Below are positions 1-6,876 of a DNA stretch of 15,401 nucleotides, piece after piece. Both the position numbers and the translations under genes were made by a program. Source of the DNA: Thermoplasmata archaeon (GTDB taxonomy: Archaea > Thermoplasmatota > Thermoplasmata > RBG-16-68-12); the NCBI GenBank assembly GCA_021788795.1, contig JAJYKG010000020.1, positions 1-15,401 of the forward strand, in the 5' to 3' direction. How positions within the stretch are numbered: position 1 is the first letter of the stretch; each line of letters begins with the position of its first letter. Below the pieces are notes generated by a model. The model was given only the letters and a program-made list of their open reading frames with translations. It had not been told where the DNA came from and made no database searches.

Positions 1-1080
1 TTCGGCCCCGAGGAACTCTCCGAGGCTCCGGAGCGTCTCGCGGACCGCGGGCCTTGGAATCCTCACGCCCGGTTCGGGGTGGAGAGCGGTCGTCCGGAGG
101 ACGCGCTGCTTGCGGTCGAACGCCGAGTCGATGCGGCCGACGAGGCGGTCCCCGTGGAGGATGGGCAGCGGGTAGAACCCGTGCGTCCGCTTCGAAGCGG
201 GCTCGTAGATGGAGATCCGATAGCGGAACCCGAAGAGGTCCTCCGCCCGCTCGCGGTCGTAGATGAGGCGGTCGAAGGGAGAGAGGAACGTCATCCGGTC
301 CGGCAGGGGCTCGTCCACGTGACCGAGGGTTTCGTGGTCCGCGACCCACTCCCCCTGAACGCCCCTCACGCGCACGGTCTCGCCCAAGTCCCTGAACGAG
401 GACGAGAGGCGCACGAGGCCGAGGCTTCGCAGCCGCCGCCCCGCCACGGTCCGGTCCGAGGCCGGAGGCAGGTTGAGCAACGCCTGAGGAAGGACGCGCT
501 CGGGCAGATCCCAGAGGCGCTGGCCGTTCTTCCGGCCGCCCACCAGGATCTCGCCGCGGGGGCCGAGGAACTCGAGCATCTGGGTGACGTTGCGTCCCGC
601 TGTCCAGCCGGTTGAGGGCCAAGGTCGGACGGCGCGGTCCTCGAGGTCGCGGCTCCGGAGCGGTCCCCTCCGACGGATCTCATGCAGCACGTACTTGCGG
701 AAGGACTCATTCACGCGGAGCCATTCACCGACCCGCCGCTGCCACGCCCCCCGGGTGCCGGGGAAGCGCTGCATGTCCCCCTTGATGAGCGGGAAGTCCT
801 CCGTGGGGCGGATGCAGGCCCGCCATTCGAACAGCGCGTGTTCTCGCCAGAGGAGTCGGTCGATCTCCGCGCGGTCGAACGGGCCGAGCCGGCTCCAGAG
901 GACCAGGAGGTGGCTGGGGGCCACATGGCTGGTCGGGTCGAGTTGGAGCCGGGCGATGCGCCGCACGGTGTCGAGGACGCCGCGGGCGCGGCCGTCCAGG
1001 ACTTGCGCACGGATCGCCAGGCGCCTCGCCTGGGCCCGGGTAAGCGTGGTGCCTTCCGTGGGATCCGTCCTCCTGCGCAA
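1..1080 (-). CDS. YcaQ/AlkZ-type winged-helix DNA glycosylase (HTH_42), C-terminus cut by window edge
   Basis: I translated the minus strand by hand: the frame is open from about 1140 down to position 1 (360 codons from TTG 1080). It matches the HTH_42 family, whose studied members (E. coli YcaQ, Streptomyces AlkZ) are DNA glycosylases that unhook interstrand crosslinks or remove bulky alkylated bases. Visible hallmarks are an N-terminal LTRAQARRLAIRAQ helix, a QLD triplet at residues 46-48 matching the catalytic Q-phi-D motif, RLGPFDRAEIDRLLW, the winged-helix segment GEILVGGRKNGQRLWDLPER, and the C-terminal FLSPFDRLIYDRERAEDLFG and GFYPLPILHGDRLVGRIDS blocks. Family length suggests only a few C-terminal residues are missing. 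The start is uncertain: TTG 1080 lies just before the domain and GTG 1140 is also in frame. The lesion repaired here is inferred. Confidence 0.85.
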   Translation of the reverse strand, partial: MRRRTDPTEGTTLTRAQARRLAIRAQVLDGRARGVLDTVRRIARLQLDPTSHVAPSHLLVLWSRLGPFDRAEIDRLLWREHALFEWRACIRPTEDFPLIKGDMQRFPGTRGAWQRRVGEWLRVNESFRKYVLHEIRRRGPLRSRDLEDRAVRPWPSTGWTAGRNVTQMLEFLGPRGEILVGGRKNGQRLWDLPERVLPQALLNLPPASDRTVAGRRLRSLGLVRLSSSFRDLGETVRVRGVQGEWVADHETLGHVDEPLPDRMTFLSPFDRLIYDRERAEDLFGFRYRISIYEPASKRTHGFYPLPILHGDRLVGRIDSAFDRKQRVLRTTALHPEPGVRIPRPAVRETLRSLGEFLGAE

Positions 1081-1091
1081 GCGGGTGGACC

Positions 1092-1100
1092 AGTTAAGGA
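1092..1100 (-). promoter_or_regulatory. Possible TATA box for the glycosylase gene
   Basis: The minus strand reads TCCTTAAC here, matching the CTTA-type boxes seen before other genes of this window. It lies only about 16 bases before TTG 1080, closer than elsewhere, so the assignment or that start codon is doubtful. Confidence 0.3.
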
Positions 1101-1150
1101 TTCCCCGGGGAGGGCGGAATCCTTGTGCCGGACGGGGCACACTGGGTCGC

Positions 1151-1160
1151 GAAACCTTCT
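1151..1160 (+). promoter_or_regulatory. Possible TATA box for the isochorismatase-fold gene
   Basis: GAAACCTTCT resembles the BRE/TATA elements of this window. It lies about 60 bases before ATG 1216, which would give a leader of about 30 nt ending in a ribosome binding site rather than a leaderless message. Confidence 0.35.
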
Positions 1161-1202
1161 TCGTCCGAGGGCGGTTCAGGGCCGTCACCCGGTCCACCGT
1201 CC

Positions 1203-1208
1203 GGGAGG
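1203..1208 (+). promoter_or_regulatory. Shine-Dalgarno GGGAGG fixing the start at 1216
   Basis: GGGAGG lies 7 bases before ATG 1216. It supports that start over far-upstream in-frame starts that would overlap the divergent glycosylase gene. Confidence 0.65.
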
Positions 1209-1215
1209 ATTCCGG

Positions 1216-1803
1216 ATGCCCGAAGCTTTCCGCCTCGACCCGAAGCGCCTGGCCCTGGTTGTCATCGACCTGCAGAAGGGGATCGTCGGCATGCCGACGG
1301 CCCCCCACCCCGCTGAGAGCGTGGTGGCGAACGCTGCGCGCCTCGCGGACGCTTTCCGTTCCCACAGCGCGTACGTCGTGCTCGTCCATGTCGGGCCGTC
1401 CCCCGATGGGAAGGACGCCCTGCACCCCCTCACGGACCCGCAACCCCCTCGCCCTCCCCCCGCCCCCGGATGGGACGAATTCGTGCCGGAGATCGGCCCG
1501 AAGCCCGGGGACCATGTCGTCCGCAAGCGGCAGTGGGGCGCCTTCTACGGGACGGACCTGGATCTCCAGCTGCGACGACGCGGCATCGACACGATCGTCC
1601 TCTGCGGGGTCTCCACGAACTTCGGCGTCGAGAGCACCGCCCGAGACGCGTACGAGCGGGGCTACAACCAGATGTTCGTGGAGGACGCTTGCGCCGCCCG
1701 TTCCGCGGAGGACCACGCCTACCCCTTCCGTGCGATCTTCCCGCGGATCGGTGTGGTGCGGAGCACCGAGGACGTCCTCCGGGGACTGGGCGCATCCAAT
1801 TAG
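1216..1803 (+). CDS. Isochorismatase-fold (cysteine hydrolase superfamily) protein, YecD-like
   Basis: 195 aa, ending in TAG. The fold is shown by VVIDLQ with the acidic residue D18, the K104 region KRQWGAFYGTDLD, and the block LCGVSTNFGVESTARDA (129-145). The usual cysteine nucleophile position in that last block is glycine (G137). This is also the case in E. coli YecD-like proteins and in isochorismatases proper, as I recall them. It argues against a nicotinamidase- or carbamoylsarcosinase-like thiol amidase and leaves vinyl-ether hydrolysis or an unknown reaction. The substrate cannot be told from sequence. There is no signal peptide, so it should be cytosolic. The start is set by the GGGAGG at 1203. 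The methyltransferase gene follows 74 bases downstream on the same strand, but nothing links them to a siderophore or phenazine pathway. Confidence 0.85.
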   Translation: MPEAFRLDPKRLALVVIDLQKGIVGMPTAPHPAESVVANAARLADAFRSHSAYVVLVHVGPSPDGKDALHPLTDPQPPRPPPAPGWDEFVPEIGPKPGDHVVRKRQWGAFYGTDLDLQLRRRGIDTIVLCGVSTNFGVESTARDAYERGYNQMFVEDACAARSAEDHAYPFRAIFPRIGVVRSTEDVLRGLGASN

Positions 1804-1877
1804 GTCAGCCGAAATCCTAATCCCTGGTTCCGCCCCTTCCCGGTCCGTCCCCTTCACGGGGCGGGTGCGGGCGGAGG

Positions 1878-2891
1878 ATGGTGGACTCCGGGCAGGAATC
1901 CGACGACGAGGCTCTCTTCCGTTTGATGGTGGGTTGCCGGTACACCCAGACGCTCTACGTCGTCGCGAAGCTCGGGATCGCGGACCGCTTGTCGGGGGGC
2001 CCGAAGGATGCGGCCACGATTGCCCGGGAGGTCGGGGCGCGTCCGGACTCCCTCTTTCGGGTGCTCCGGGCGCTGGCGTCCGTGGGGGTGTTCACGCAGG
2101 ACGCCTCCGACCGGTTCGCCCTCGGTCCGCTGGGGCAGTTCCTGCGCTCCGACGGAAAGCGCTCCCTCGCTCCGTACGCGGTCTTCGGCGGCGAGGAGAA
2201 CTACCGCGCCTGGGGGGACCTCCTTCACGCCGTGACGACCGGGGAGACCCCCTTCGACCACGTCTTCGGCATGCACCACTTCGAGTACCTGGCCCGGAAC
2301 CCGGAGGCCAGCGCGACCTTCAACGCGTCCATGGCCGCGTCGTCGCAGCTCTCCGGATACGCGTTCGACGGCTACGACTTCTCGGGCCATCGCATCGTCC
2401 TGGACGTGGGCGGCGGGCGAGGGGCCCTCCTCGGCTCCATCCTGTCCGAGCATCCTCGCCTGCGCGGAATCCTCTACGACCTACCCGCCGCGGTCGCGGA
2501 GGCCCCCAGCCATCTGGCCTCGATGGGCGTCGCGGACCGGTGCGAGATCCGGACGGGGTCCGCGTTCGAGGCGATCCCTTCGGGAGCGGATCTCTACGTC
2601 ATGTCCCGGCTCCTGCACGACTTCCCGGATGAACGGGCGGCGCTCCTGCTGCGCAACTGCCGCGCGGCGATCCCCCACGACGGCGTCCTCCTGATCCGGG
2701 AAGGGGTCCTCCCCTCGGGCCCCTGCCCCCCGCGCAGGGCCTTCCTCGACCTCGAGATGCTCGTGATGAACGGTGGCCGGGAGCGGACGGAGACGGAGTG
2801 GCGGAGCCTCCTCACCCGGACGGGGTTCGGCCTCCAGCGCGTGATCGGCGGCGGCCGGATGCAGGATCTCCTCGAGGCGACCCCGCTCTAG
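1878..2891 (+). CDS. SAM-dependent O-methyltransferase, COMT/CrtF (Methyltransf_2) type
   Basis: 337 aa, ending in TAG. The first ~90 residues are a winged-helix dimerisation domain (LYVVAKLGIADRLSGGPKDA, then RVLRALASVGVF). The class I methyltransferase domain follows, with motif I VLDVGGGRG at 174-182, a YDLP element at 200-203, and LLHDFPDERA with H247 at the general-base position of this family. Relatives methylate hydroxyl groups of small aromatics, carotenoids or polyketides using S-adenosylmethionine; the substrate here is not recognisable. ATG 1878 has GGAGG almost touching it, which is too close for a normal ribosome binding site, and GTG 1881 is an alternative. A weak ATCCTAAT at about 1814 could be its own promoter. 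Domain assignment is firm, specificity unknown. Confidence 0.88.
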   Translation: MVDSGQESDDEALFRLMVGCRYTQTLYVVAKLGIADRLSGGPKDAATIAREVGARPDSLFRVLRALASVGVFTQDASDRFALGPLGQFLRSDGKRSLAPYAVFGGEENYRAWGDLLHAVTTGETPFDHVFGMHHFEYLARNPEASATFNASMAASSQLSGYAFDGYDFSGHRIVLDVGGGRGALLGSILSEHPRLRGILYDLPAAVAEAPSHLASMGVADRCEIRTGSAFEAIPSGADLYVMSRLLHDFPDERAALLLRNCRAAIPHDGVLLIREGVLPSGPCPPRRAFLDLEMLVMNGGRERTETEWRSLLTRTGFGLQRVIGGGRMQDLLEATPL

Positions 2892-2920
2892 GCCGGCCGC
2901 GACGATCCGTCGGCGGGGCC

Positions 2921-2930
2921 GTTAGGGTTT
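2921..2930 (+). promoter_or_regulatory. Weak putative TATA element before the SRPBCC gene
   Basis: GTTAGGGTTT is an AT-richer patch centred about 31 bases before ATG 2957, the spacing expected for a leaderless archaeal gene, and that ATG has no Shine-Dalgarno. The match to the CTTA consensus is poor. Confidence 0.3.
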
Positions 2931-2956
2931 TGTCCCGGGCCCGTGTTGTCTGCGTG

Positions 2957-3421
2957 ATGCCCGAAGTCGGATCGACTCCCAACGCGAAGCCTGCGACCCC
3001 GCACGCCGCCGTGCTGGGCGACGCGAAGGCCACGATCAACGCGCCCGCTTTCCGGGTCTTCGCCGCCCTGACGGACCCCGACGAGCTCGCCGCGTGGTGG
3101 GGCAAGGACGTCGTCGTGGAACCGGACGTGGGCGGGAGGTACGAGACCACGCTCCCCGAGGGCCGCATCGAAGGCACGATCACCGCGATCGATGGCCCGG
3201 AGACGCTCGCCTTCACGCTGCTCGTCCCTGCCGGAGGGTCCGAGGTCACCACGAACGTCCACTACGAGCTGTCGCCGAAGGGGGCGCAGACCGCCGTCCA
3301 CATCGCCCACCGGGGCAACCAGGAGGTCCCGGGGGATTGGAGCGCGATGTGGCAGGCAATCCTCGAGTCGCTGAAGGCGTACGTCGAGGAGCATGCCGCC
3401 GACTCGGCCTCCTCCGCGTGA
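2957..3421 (+). CDS. SRPBCC-fold protein of the AHSA1/START-like type
   Basis: 154 aa. The core runs from about residue 25 (ATINAPAFRVFAALTDPDEL) through AAWWGKD, GGRYETTLPEGRIEGTITAIDGPE and a C-terminal helix, SAMWQAILESLKAYVEEH. This is the arrangement of the AHSA1-type branch of the START/Bet v1 superfamily, which forms a hydrophobic pocket. Members bind small ligands or act in stress responses, and most are uncharacterised. The first ~22 residues (PNAKPATPHAAV) are low complexity and probably disordered. ATG 2957 begins just after the upstream TATA-like patch, while upstream in-frame starts would overlap the methyltransferase. The SDR gene begins 15 bases downstream, so the two are probably co-transcribed. 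Confidence 0.82.
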   Translation: MPEVGSTPNAKPATPHAAVLGDAKATINAPAFRVFAALTDPDELAAWWGKDVVVEPDVGGRYETTLPEGRIEGTITAIDGPETLAFTLLVPAGGSEVTTNVHYELSPKGAQTAVHIAHRGNQEVPGDWSAMWQAILESLKAYVEEHAADSASSA

Positions 3422-3436
3422 CGCGCCCGGGGGAGC

Positions 3437-4279
3437 ATGAAGCCGAGAATGGAAGGTTGCCTCTGCCTCGTGACCGGGCCGACGTCCGGGATCGGCCGGG
3501 AGACGGCACGTAGCCTCGCGGTTCTTGGGGCCCATCTGGTCCTCGCCTGCCGGGACACGGCTAAGGGCGCCGCGGTCCGGGACGACATCGCCGCGGAGAC
3601 GGGCAACGCGAACCTCGAGGTTCGGAAGATCGACCTCGCGGACCCCGCGTCGGTCCGCTCCTTCGCCTCCGAATTCACGGCCGCGCACCCGCGGCTCGAC
3701 GTGCTCATCAACAACGCGGGAGTGCTCTCCTTTCGCCGCCGCCTGACGCCGCAGGGTGTCGAGGCCCACTTCGCGGTGAACGTCCTCGGCCCCTTCCTTC
3801 TCACGAACGCGCTCCTGCCGGTCCTGAAGGCGAGTGCGCCCTCCCGCATCATCAACGTCGGGTCGGCCACGCACTTCAGTGGGCACGTGGACCTTGACAA
3901 CCTCCAGGGCGAGCGGGAGTATCGGTTCCTCCGCGCCTACAGCACCTCGAAGCTCGAGATCCTCCTCCTCACGTACGAGTTCGCGCGGCGCCTCGAGGGG
4001 AGCGGCGTCACCGTGAACTGCGTCCACCCGGGCGCGATCCGCACGGACCTGTACAACGGCCTGCCCGTCGCGTTCCGGTTCGTCAAGTGGTTCCTCCGCG
4101 ATCCCGTGACCGGGGCCGCCCCGATCGTGCGGCTGGCCTCGGACCCCGACCTGGAGGACGTCAGCGGTCGCTACTTCGATCGTCTCAGGGAGGCGCGATC
4201 CGCGGCGGAGTCGTACGACGTCGACTTGGCGCAACGCCTCTGGTCCGCGTGCGAGCGGCTTGCGTCCTCGGTCCCATGA
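3437..4279 (+). CDS. Short-chain dehydrogenase/reductase, retinol-dehydrogenase-like
   Basis: 280 aa classical SDR. Visible are the cofactor loop TGPTSGIG (13-20), the ACRD turn (37-40) whose Arg suggests NADP(H), NNAG (92-95), catalytic Ser in VGSATHFSG (S143) and the Y168-x3-K172 pair in AYSTSK. The segment VNCVHPGAIRTDL is typical of the retinol dehydrogenase/WWOX-like subgroup. It should oxidise or reduce an alcohol/carbonyl, probably on a lipophilic substrate, but the substrate is unknown. Start ATG 3437 is preceded by GGGGGAG, and the gap to the SRPBCC stop is only 15 bases, suggesting an operon. Since SRPBCC proteins bind hydrophobic ligands, the two could share a substrate; that is inference. 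It ends 27 bases from the convergent helicase gene. Confidence 0.9.
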   Translation: MKPRMEGCLCLVTGPTSGIGRETARSLAVLGAHLVLACRDTAKGAAVRDDIAAETGNANLEVRKIDLADPASVRSFASEFTAAHPRLDVLINNAGVLSFRRRLTPQGVEAHFAVNVLGPFLLTNALLPVLKASAPSRIINVGSATHFSGHVDLDNLQGEREYRFLRAYSTSKLEILLLTYEFARRLEGSGVTVNCVHPGAIRTDLYNGLPVAFRFVKWFLRDPVTGAAPIVRLASDPDLEDVSGRYFDRLREARSAAESYDVDLAQRLWSACERLASSVP

Positions 4280-4306
4280 AGACGGGGCCGCTGTGGGCGT
4301 TTTCCC

Positions 4307-5536
4307 TCAGCGGAAGCGCCGGCGGCCTCGATCGCTCGGCCTCCGCATCGCCTGCGGGCGGCGGCCGCCTTCATGGCCGTGGACCCTCGGGGGCGGTGGG
4401 GCGTTGTAGTTGAAGTCCGGGAGCGTCACCCGGGGAATCGTCCGTCCGAGCGCCTTCTCGATTCCGCGAAGCTCCCCCTCGTCCTCTTGCGTGACGAACG
4501 TGATCGCCTCGCCCTCCGCCTCGGCCCGCGCGGTGCGTCCCACGCGGTGGATGTAATCCGTCGGCACCGGGGGTACGTCGTAGTTGACCACATGGGTGAT
4601 GCCTTCGACGTCCAGTCCCCGGGCCGCCACGTCCGTGGCCACGAGCACCTGGTGCTGGCCGCTGCGGAATCCCGCGAGCGCGGAATCGCGCTGGCTCTGA
4701 CTCCGGTCCCCGTGGATCCGGGCGACGTCGAACCCGGCCTGGTTCAGCTGCCGCGCGACGCGGTCCGCGCGCCGCTTCGTCCGTACGAACACGAGGACGG
4801 ACATCATGTCCTCGCGGCCGAGGAGCTCGGCGAGGAGCGCCGTCTTCAGGTGCTGGGGCACCGGGTACACCTCGTGGCGGATCTTCGCGGGCGGTCGGTG
4901 CGGCGGGGACACGGAGATTCGGACGGCATCCTTCATGATGCTCCTCGAGAGCGCCTCGATTTCCGGCTCCATCGTCGCGGAGAACAGGAGGGTCTGCCGC
5001 TCCCGCGGCAGGGCCGCGATGATCCGCCGCACGTCCGGGAGGAAGCCCATGTCGAGCATCCGGTCCGCCTCGTCGAGGACGAGGACCTGGAGCCCCCGGA
5101 AGTCCACGTTCCGGCGGCCCATGTGGTCCAGGAGGCGGCCGGGGGTCGCGATGACGACGTCCACGCCGCCGCGGAGCGCGTGCTCCTGCGGTCCCATGCC
5201 GACGCCGCCGTATACGGACTGCCCGCGGATGCGCGTCCCCTTCCCGAAGGACCGGAAAGCGGTCTCGGTCTGGGCCGCGAGCTCCCGGGTCGGGGACAGG
5301 ATGAGGGCGCGCGTGCGGCCCGTGGGCTGCTTCATGAGGCGCTGGAGGATCGGGAGGACGAAGGCCGCGGTCTTGCCGGAGCCCGTCTGCGCGGTGCCGA
5401 TGACGTCGCGTCCCTTCAGGATGGCGGGGATGGCCTCCCGCTGGATCGGGGTCGGGGCCTCGTAGCCCATCGCATAGACGGCCTTGAGGAGGACGGGGTC
5501 GAGGCCGAGGGGGTCGAACGCGGTCGTTTCGGGCAT
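4307..5536 (-). CDS. DEAD-box ATP-dependent RNA helicase, RhlE-like
   Basis: 409 aa with the full helicase motif set in order: Q motif (PTPIQREAIP), motif I AQTGSGKT (49-56), PTRELAAQ, TPGR, DEAD in LVLDEADRMLDMGF, SAT, the second-domain VFVRTKRRAD and HGDRSQSQRD, VATDVAARGLD, and YIHRVGRTARA. The ~45-residue tail is basic and Arg/Gly/Pro-rich (ends SDRGRRRFR), as in RhlE-type proteins, where it binds RNA. Its likely role is ATP-driven unwinding of RNA in ribosome assembly, RNA decay or cold response. ATG 5536 was chosen because a good TATA box lies 25-33 bases upstream on the minus strand (leaderless); the longer open frame to 5896 would overlap the divergent promoter and gene. Confidence 0.95.
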   Translation of the reverse strand: MPETTAFDPLGLDPVLLKAVYAMGYEAPTPIQREAIPAILKGRDVIGTAQTGSGKTAAFVLPILQRLMKQPTGRTRALILSPTRELAAQTETAFRSFGKGTRIRGQSVYGGVGMGPQEHALRGGVDVVIATPGRLLDHMGRRNVDFRGLQVLVLDEADRMLDMGFLPDVRRIIAALPRERQTLLFSATMEPEIEALSRSIMKDAVRISVSPPHRPPAKIRHEVYPVPQHLKTALLAELLGREDMMSVLVFVRTKRRADRVARQLNQAGFDVARIHGDRSQSQRDSALAGFRSGQHQVLVATDVAARGLDVEGITHVVNYDVPPVPTDYIHRVGRTARAEAEGEAITFVTQEDEGELRGIEKALGRTIPRVTLPDFNYNAPPPPRVHGHEGGRRPQAMRRPSDRGRRRFR

Positions 5537-5560
5537 CGGGTGGTGTACGGCGTGGGTCCC

Positions 5561-5569
5561 ATAAGGTTT
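5561..5569 (-). promoter_or_regulatory. TATA box of the DEAD-box helicase gene
   Basis: The minus strand reads AAACCTTAT, preceded by a purine-rich BRE-like GCG. It is centred about 29 bases before ATG 5536 and there is no Shine-Dalgarno, fitting a leaderless archaeal message. Confidence 0.7.
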
Positions 5570-5586
5570 CGCGTGGGGTCCGGTGC

Positions 5587-5596
5587 AATCCTTATG
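5587..5596 (+). promoter_or_regulatory. TATA box of the saccharopine-dehydrogenase-like gene
   Basis: AATCCTTATG lies back to back with the helicase promoter, 18 bases apart. Transcription would start near 5620, giving a short leader that begins at the inverted repeat 5622-5638. Confidence 0.65.
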
Positions 5597-5621
5597 CGGT
5601 CCCGCACGTTCCCGTCGGGGC

Positions 5622-5638
5622 CTCCCGGCCGCCGGGAG
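5622..5638 (+). repeat. GC-rich perfect inverted repeat in the leader
   Basis: CTCCCGGC, one base, then GCCGGGAG: 8-base arms with perfect complementarity. In the predicted mRNA leader it would form a hairpin whose 3' arm contains GGGAG, the only Shine-Dalgarno-like sequence before the gene. It could therefore hide the ribosome binding site. It may also be chance in GC-rich DNA. Confidence 0.4.
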
Positions 5639-5651
5639 ACCGTGCGATACC

Positions 5652-6812
5652 TTGGACGCCGTCTGCGTGGGCTGCGGGGTCTGTGGGCTCGTGTGTGCCG
5701 AGCACCTCGCGAAGCATCCGAAGGTCGATCGCCTGATTCTCGCCGACCGGAGGACGGAGGGCGCACGCGCCCTCACCGCCCGGCTCTCCAGCACCCGGGT
5801 CTCCGTCCGCGAGGCCGACGGCACCGATCCGGCGGCCCTGCGGGCCCTCCTGAAGCACGCCGACCTCGTCGTCGCGGCGATGCCCTGGAGGCTCAACCGG
5901 CTTGTCCTGGAGATCGCGGCCCAGGTCGGGGTGGACTACGTGGACTTCGGGATGCCGTTCGACGGAACGGGGCCCGAGTTCGATGCGGCGGACAAGCTCT
6001 GCCGCGACGCGGGCGTGTCCGCCCTCGTGGGGATGGGCATGGAGCCCGGGATCTCCGACGTCTTCGCGATGCATGCCGCGGCGTCGTTCGACCGGGTCGT
6101 CGAGGTCCACGTGTACGACGGCGACACGGCGAGCGTCGAAGGGCTCGAGCTCTTCTCCACGTGGTCCCCGGTGGACCTGCTCGACGAGATGAGCGTGCCC
6201 GCCGCGGTGTTCGAGGACGGGAAGATCCGCTTCCTCCCGCCGATGAGCGCGAAGCAGACGTACGCGTTCCCGGAGCCGGTCGGTCCGCTCACGGTCTACA
6301 AGACGAACCACGACGAGACCTACTTCCTCCCGATGGCCCTGCCCGCCCTGCGGCGGGCCTCGTTCAACATCTTCATCGATTCCGCCTGGGTCGATGCGGC
6401 CGCCACGCTGCGGAGGCTCGGCCTCCTGCGGAAGGAGCCGCTGGACGTACGCGGCACACCCGTCCACCCGCTGGACGTGATCGCGGCGGCGCTCCCGATG
6501 CCCACAATCCTCGCGGACCGGATCCGCGGCATCGCCTCGTTCGCCGTCGAGGTTGCAGGGGAGAAAGACGGGCGGTCGGTGCGCAGGAGGGTATGGACGT
6601 CGATGTCCTACGCGGACGCGCACCGGCTGCACGGGACGAACGCGACCGCGTACCTGGTTGGCACGGGAGGGGCTGTGGCGGCCGAGATGCTGCTCGACGG
6701 CGAGGTGAAGGACACGGGTCTCGTCATCCCGGAGCGCCTTCCGCCCGAGAGCTACCTGCGCCGCCTCCGAGCGAAGGGGATCGAGCCCCACGAGGAGGCG
6801 CTCCCCGCCTGA
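5652..6812 (+). CDS. Saccharopine-dehydrogenase-like NAD(P)-dependent oxidoreductase (Lys9 family)
   Basis: 386 aa from TTG 5652. An N-terminal Rossmann domain has GCGVCG (7-12), an acidic strand end LILADRR and LVVAAMPW. The family block VGMGMEPGISDVFAMHAA (126-143) and a C-terminal catalytic/dimerisation domain follow, with TVYKTNHDETYFLP and LVGTGGAVAAEMLL. Relatives form or split secondary amines (saccharopine, carboxynorspermidine) or have unknown substrates; no other lysine- or polyamine-pathway gene is in view. The start is difficult. GTG 5583 lies upstream of the TATA box and is unlikely. TTG 5652 gives the expected length. An out-of-frame GTG at 5642 reads V-R-Y-L, a typical Rossmann start, so a one-base sequence error near 5650 is conceivable. 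Four cysteines (5, 8, 11, 15) form a ferredoxin-like spacing. Confidence 0.85.
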   Translation: MDAVCVGCGVCGLVCAEHLAKHPKVDRLILADRRTEGARALTARLSSTRVSVREADGTDPAALRALLKHADLVVAAMPWRLNRLVLEIAAQVGVDYVDFGMPFDGTGPEFDAADKLCRDAGVSALVGMGMEPGISDVFAMHAAASFDRVVEVHVYDGDTASVEGLELFSTWSPVDLLDEMSVPAAVFEDGKIRFLPPMSAKQTYAFPEPVGPLTVYKTNHDETYFLPMALPALRRASFNIFIDSAWVDAAATLRRLGLLRKEPLDVRGTPVHPLDVIAAALPMPTILADRIRGIASFAVEVAGEKDGRSVRRRVWTSMSYADAHRLHGTNATAYLVGTGGAVAAEMLLDGEVKDTGLVIPERLPPESYLRRLRAKGIEPHEEALPA

Positions 6813-6830
6813 ACCCGGCCGCGGGCCGAC

Positions 6831-6840
6831 AAACCTTTTC
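6831..6840 (+). promoter_or_regulatory. TATA box of the MocA-like gene
   Basis: AAACCTTTTC is centred about 41 bases before ATG 6877, predicting a leader of about 13 nt containing GGAGAGGG. This supports ATG 6877 as the start. Confidence 0.55.
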
Positions 6841-6876
6841 AGCGGGCGGAGGACATCCAGCTTTCCAGGAGAGGGA

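Noticed and set aside
584..2632. 682-codon plus-strand open frame
   Set aside because: It overlaps the glycosylase antisense and runs out of frame through the isochorismatase and methyltransferase genes, giving low-complexity Arg/Pro/Ser sequence.
2888..4234. 448-codon minus-strand open frame
   Set aside because: Antisense of the SRPBCC and SDR genes, whose domain motifs are unambiguous.
5622..5638. Inverted repeat read as a terminator
   Set aside because: It lies between divergent genes, where no transcript should end, and has no T-tract.
5583..5651. GTG 5583 as start of the saccharopine-dehydrogenase-like gene
   Set aside because: It lies within or before the TATA box and would add 23 residues of Arg/Gly/Pro sequence with no family match.
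5642..5653. Out-of-frame GTG reading V-R-Y-L before the Rossmann domain, suggesting a one-base frameshift
   Set aside because: Plausible but unsupported without homologues; the TTG 5652 start already gives a full-length enzyme.
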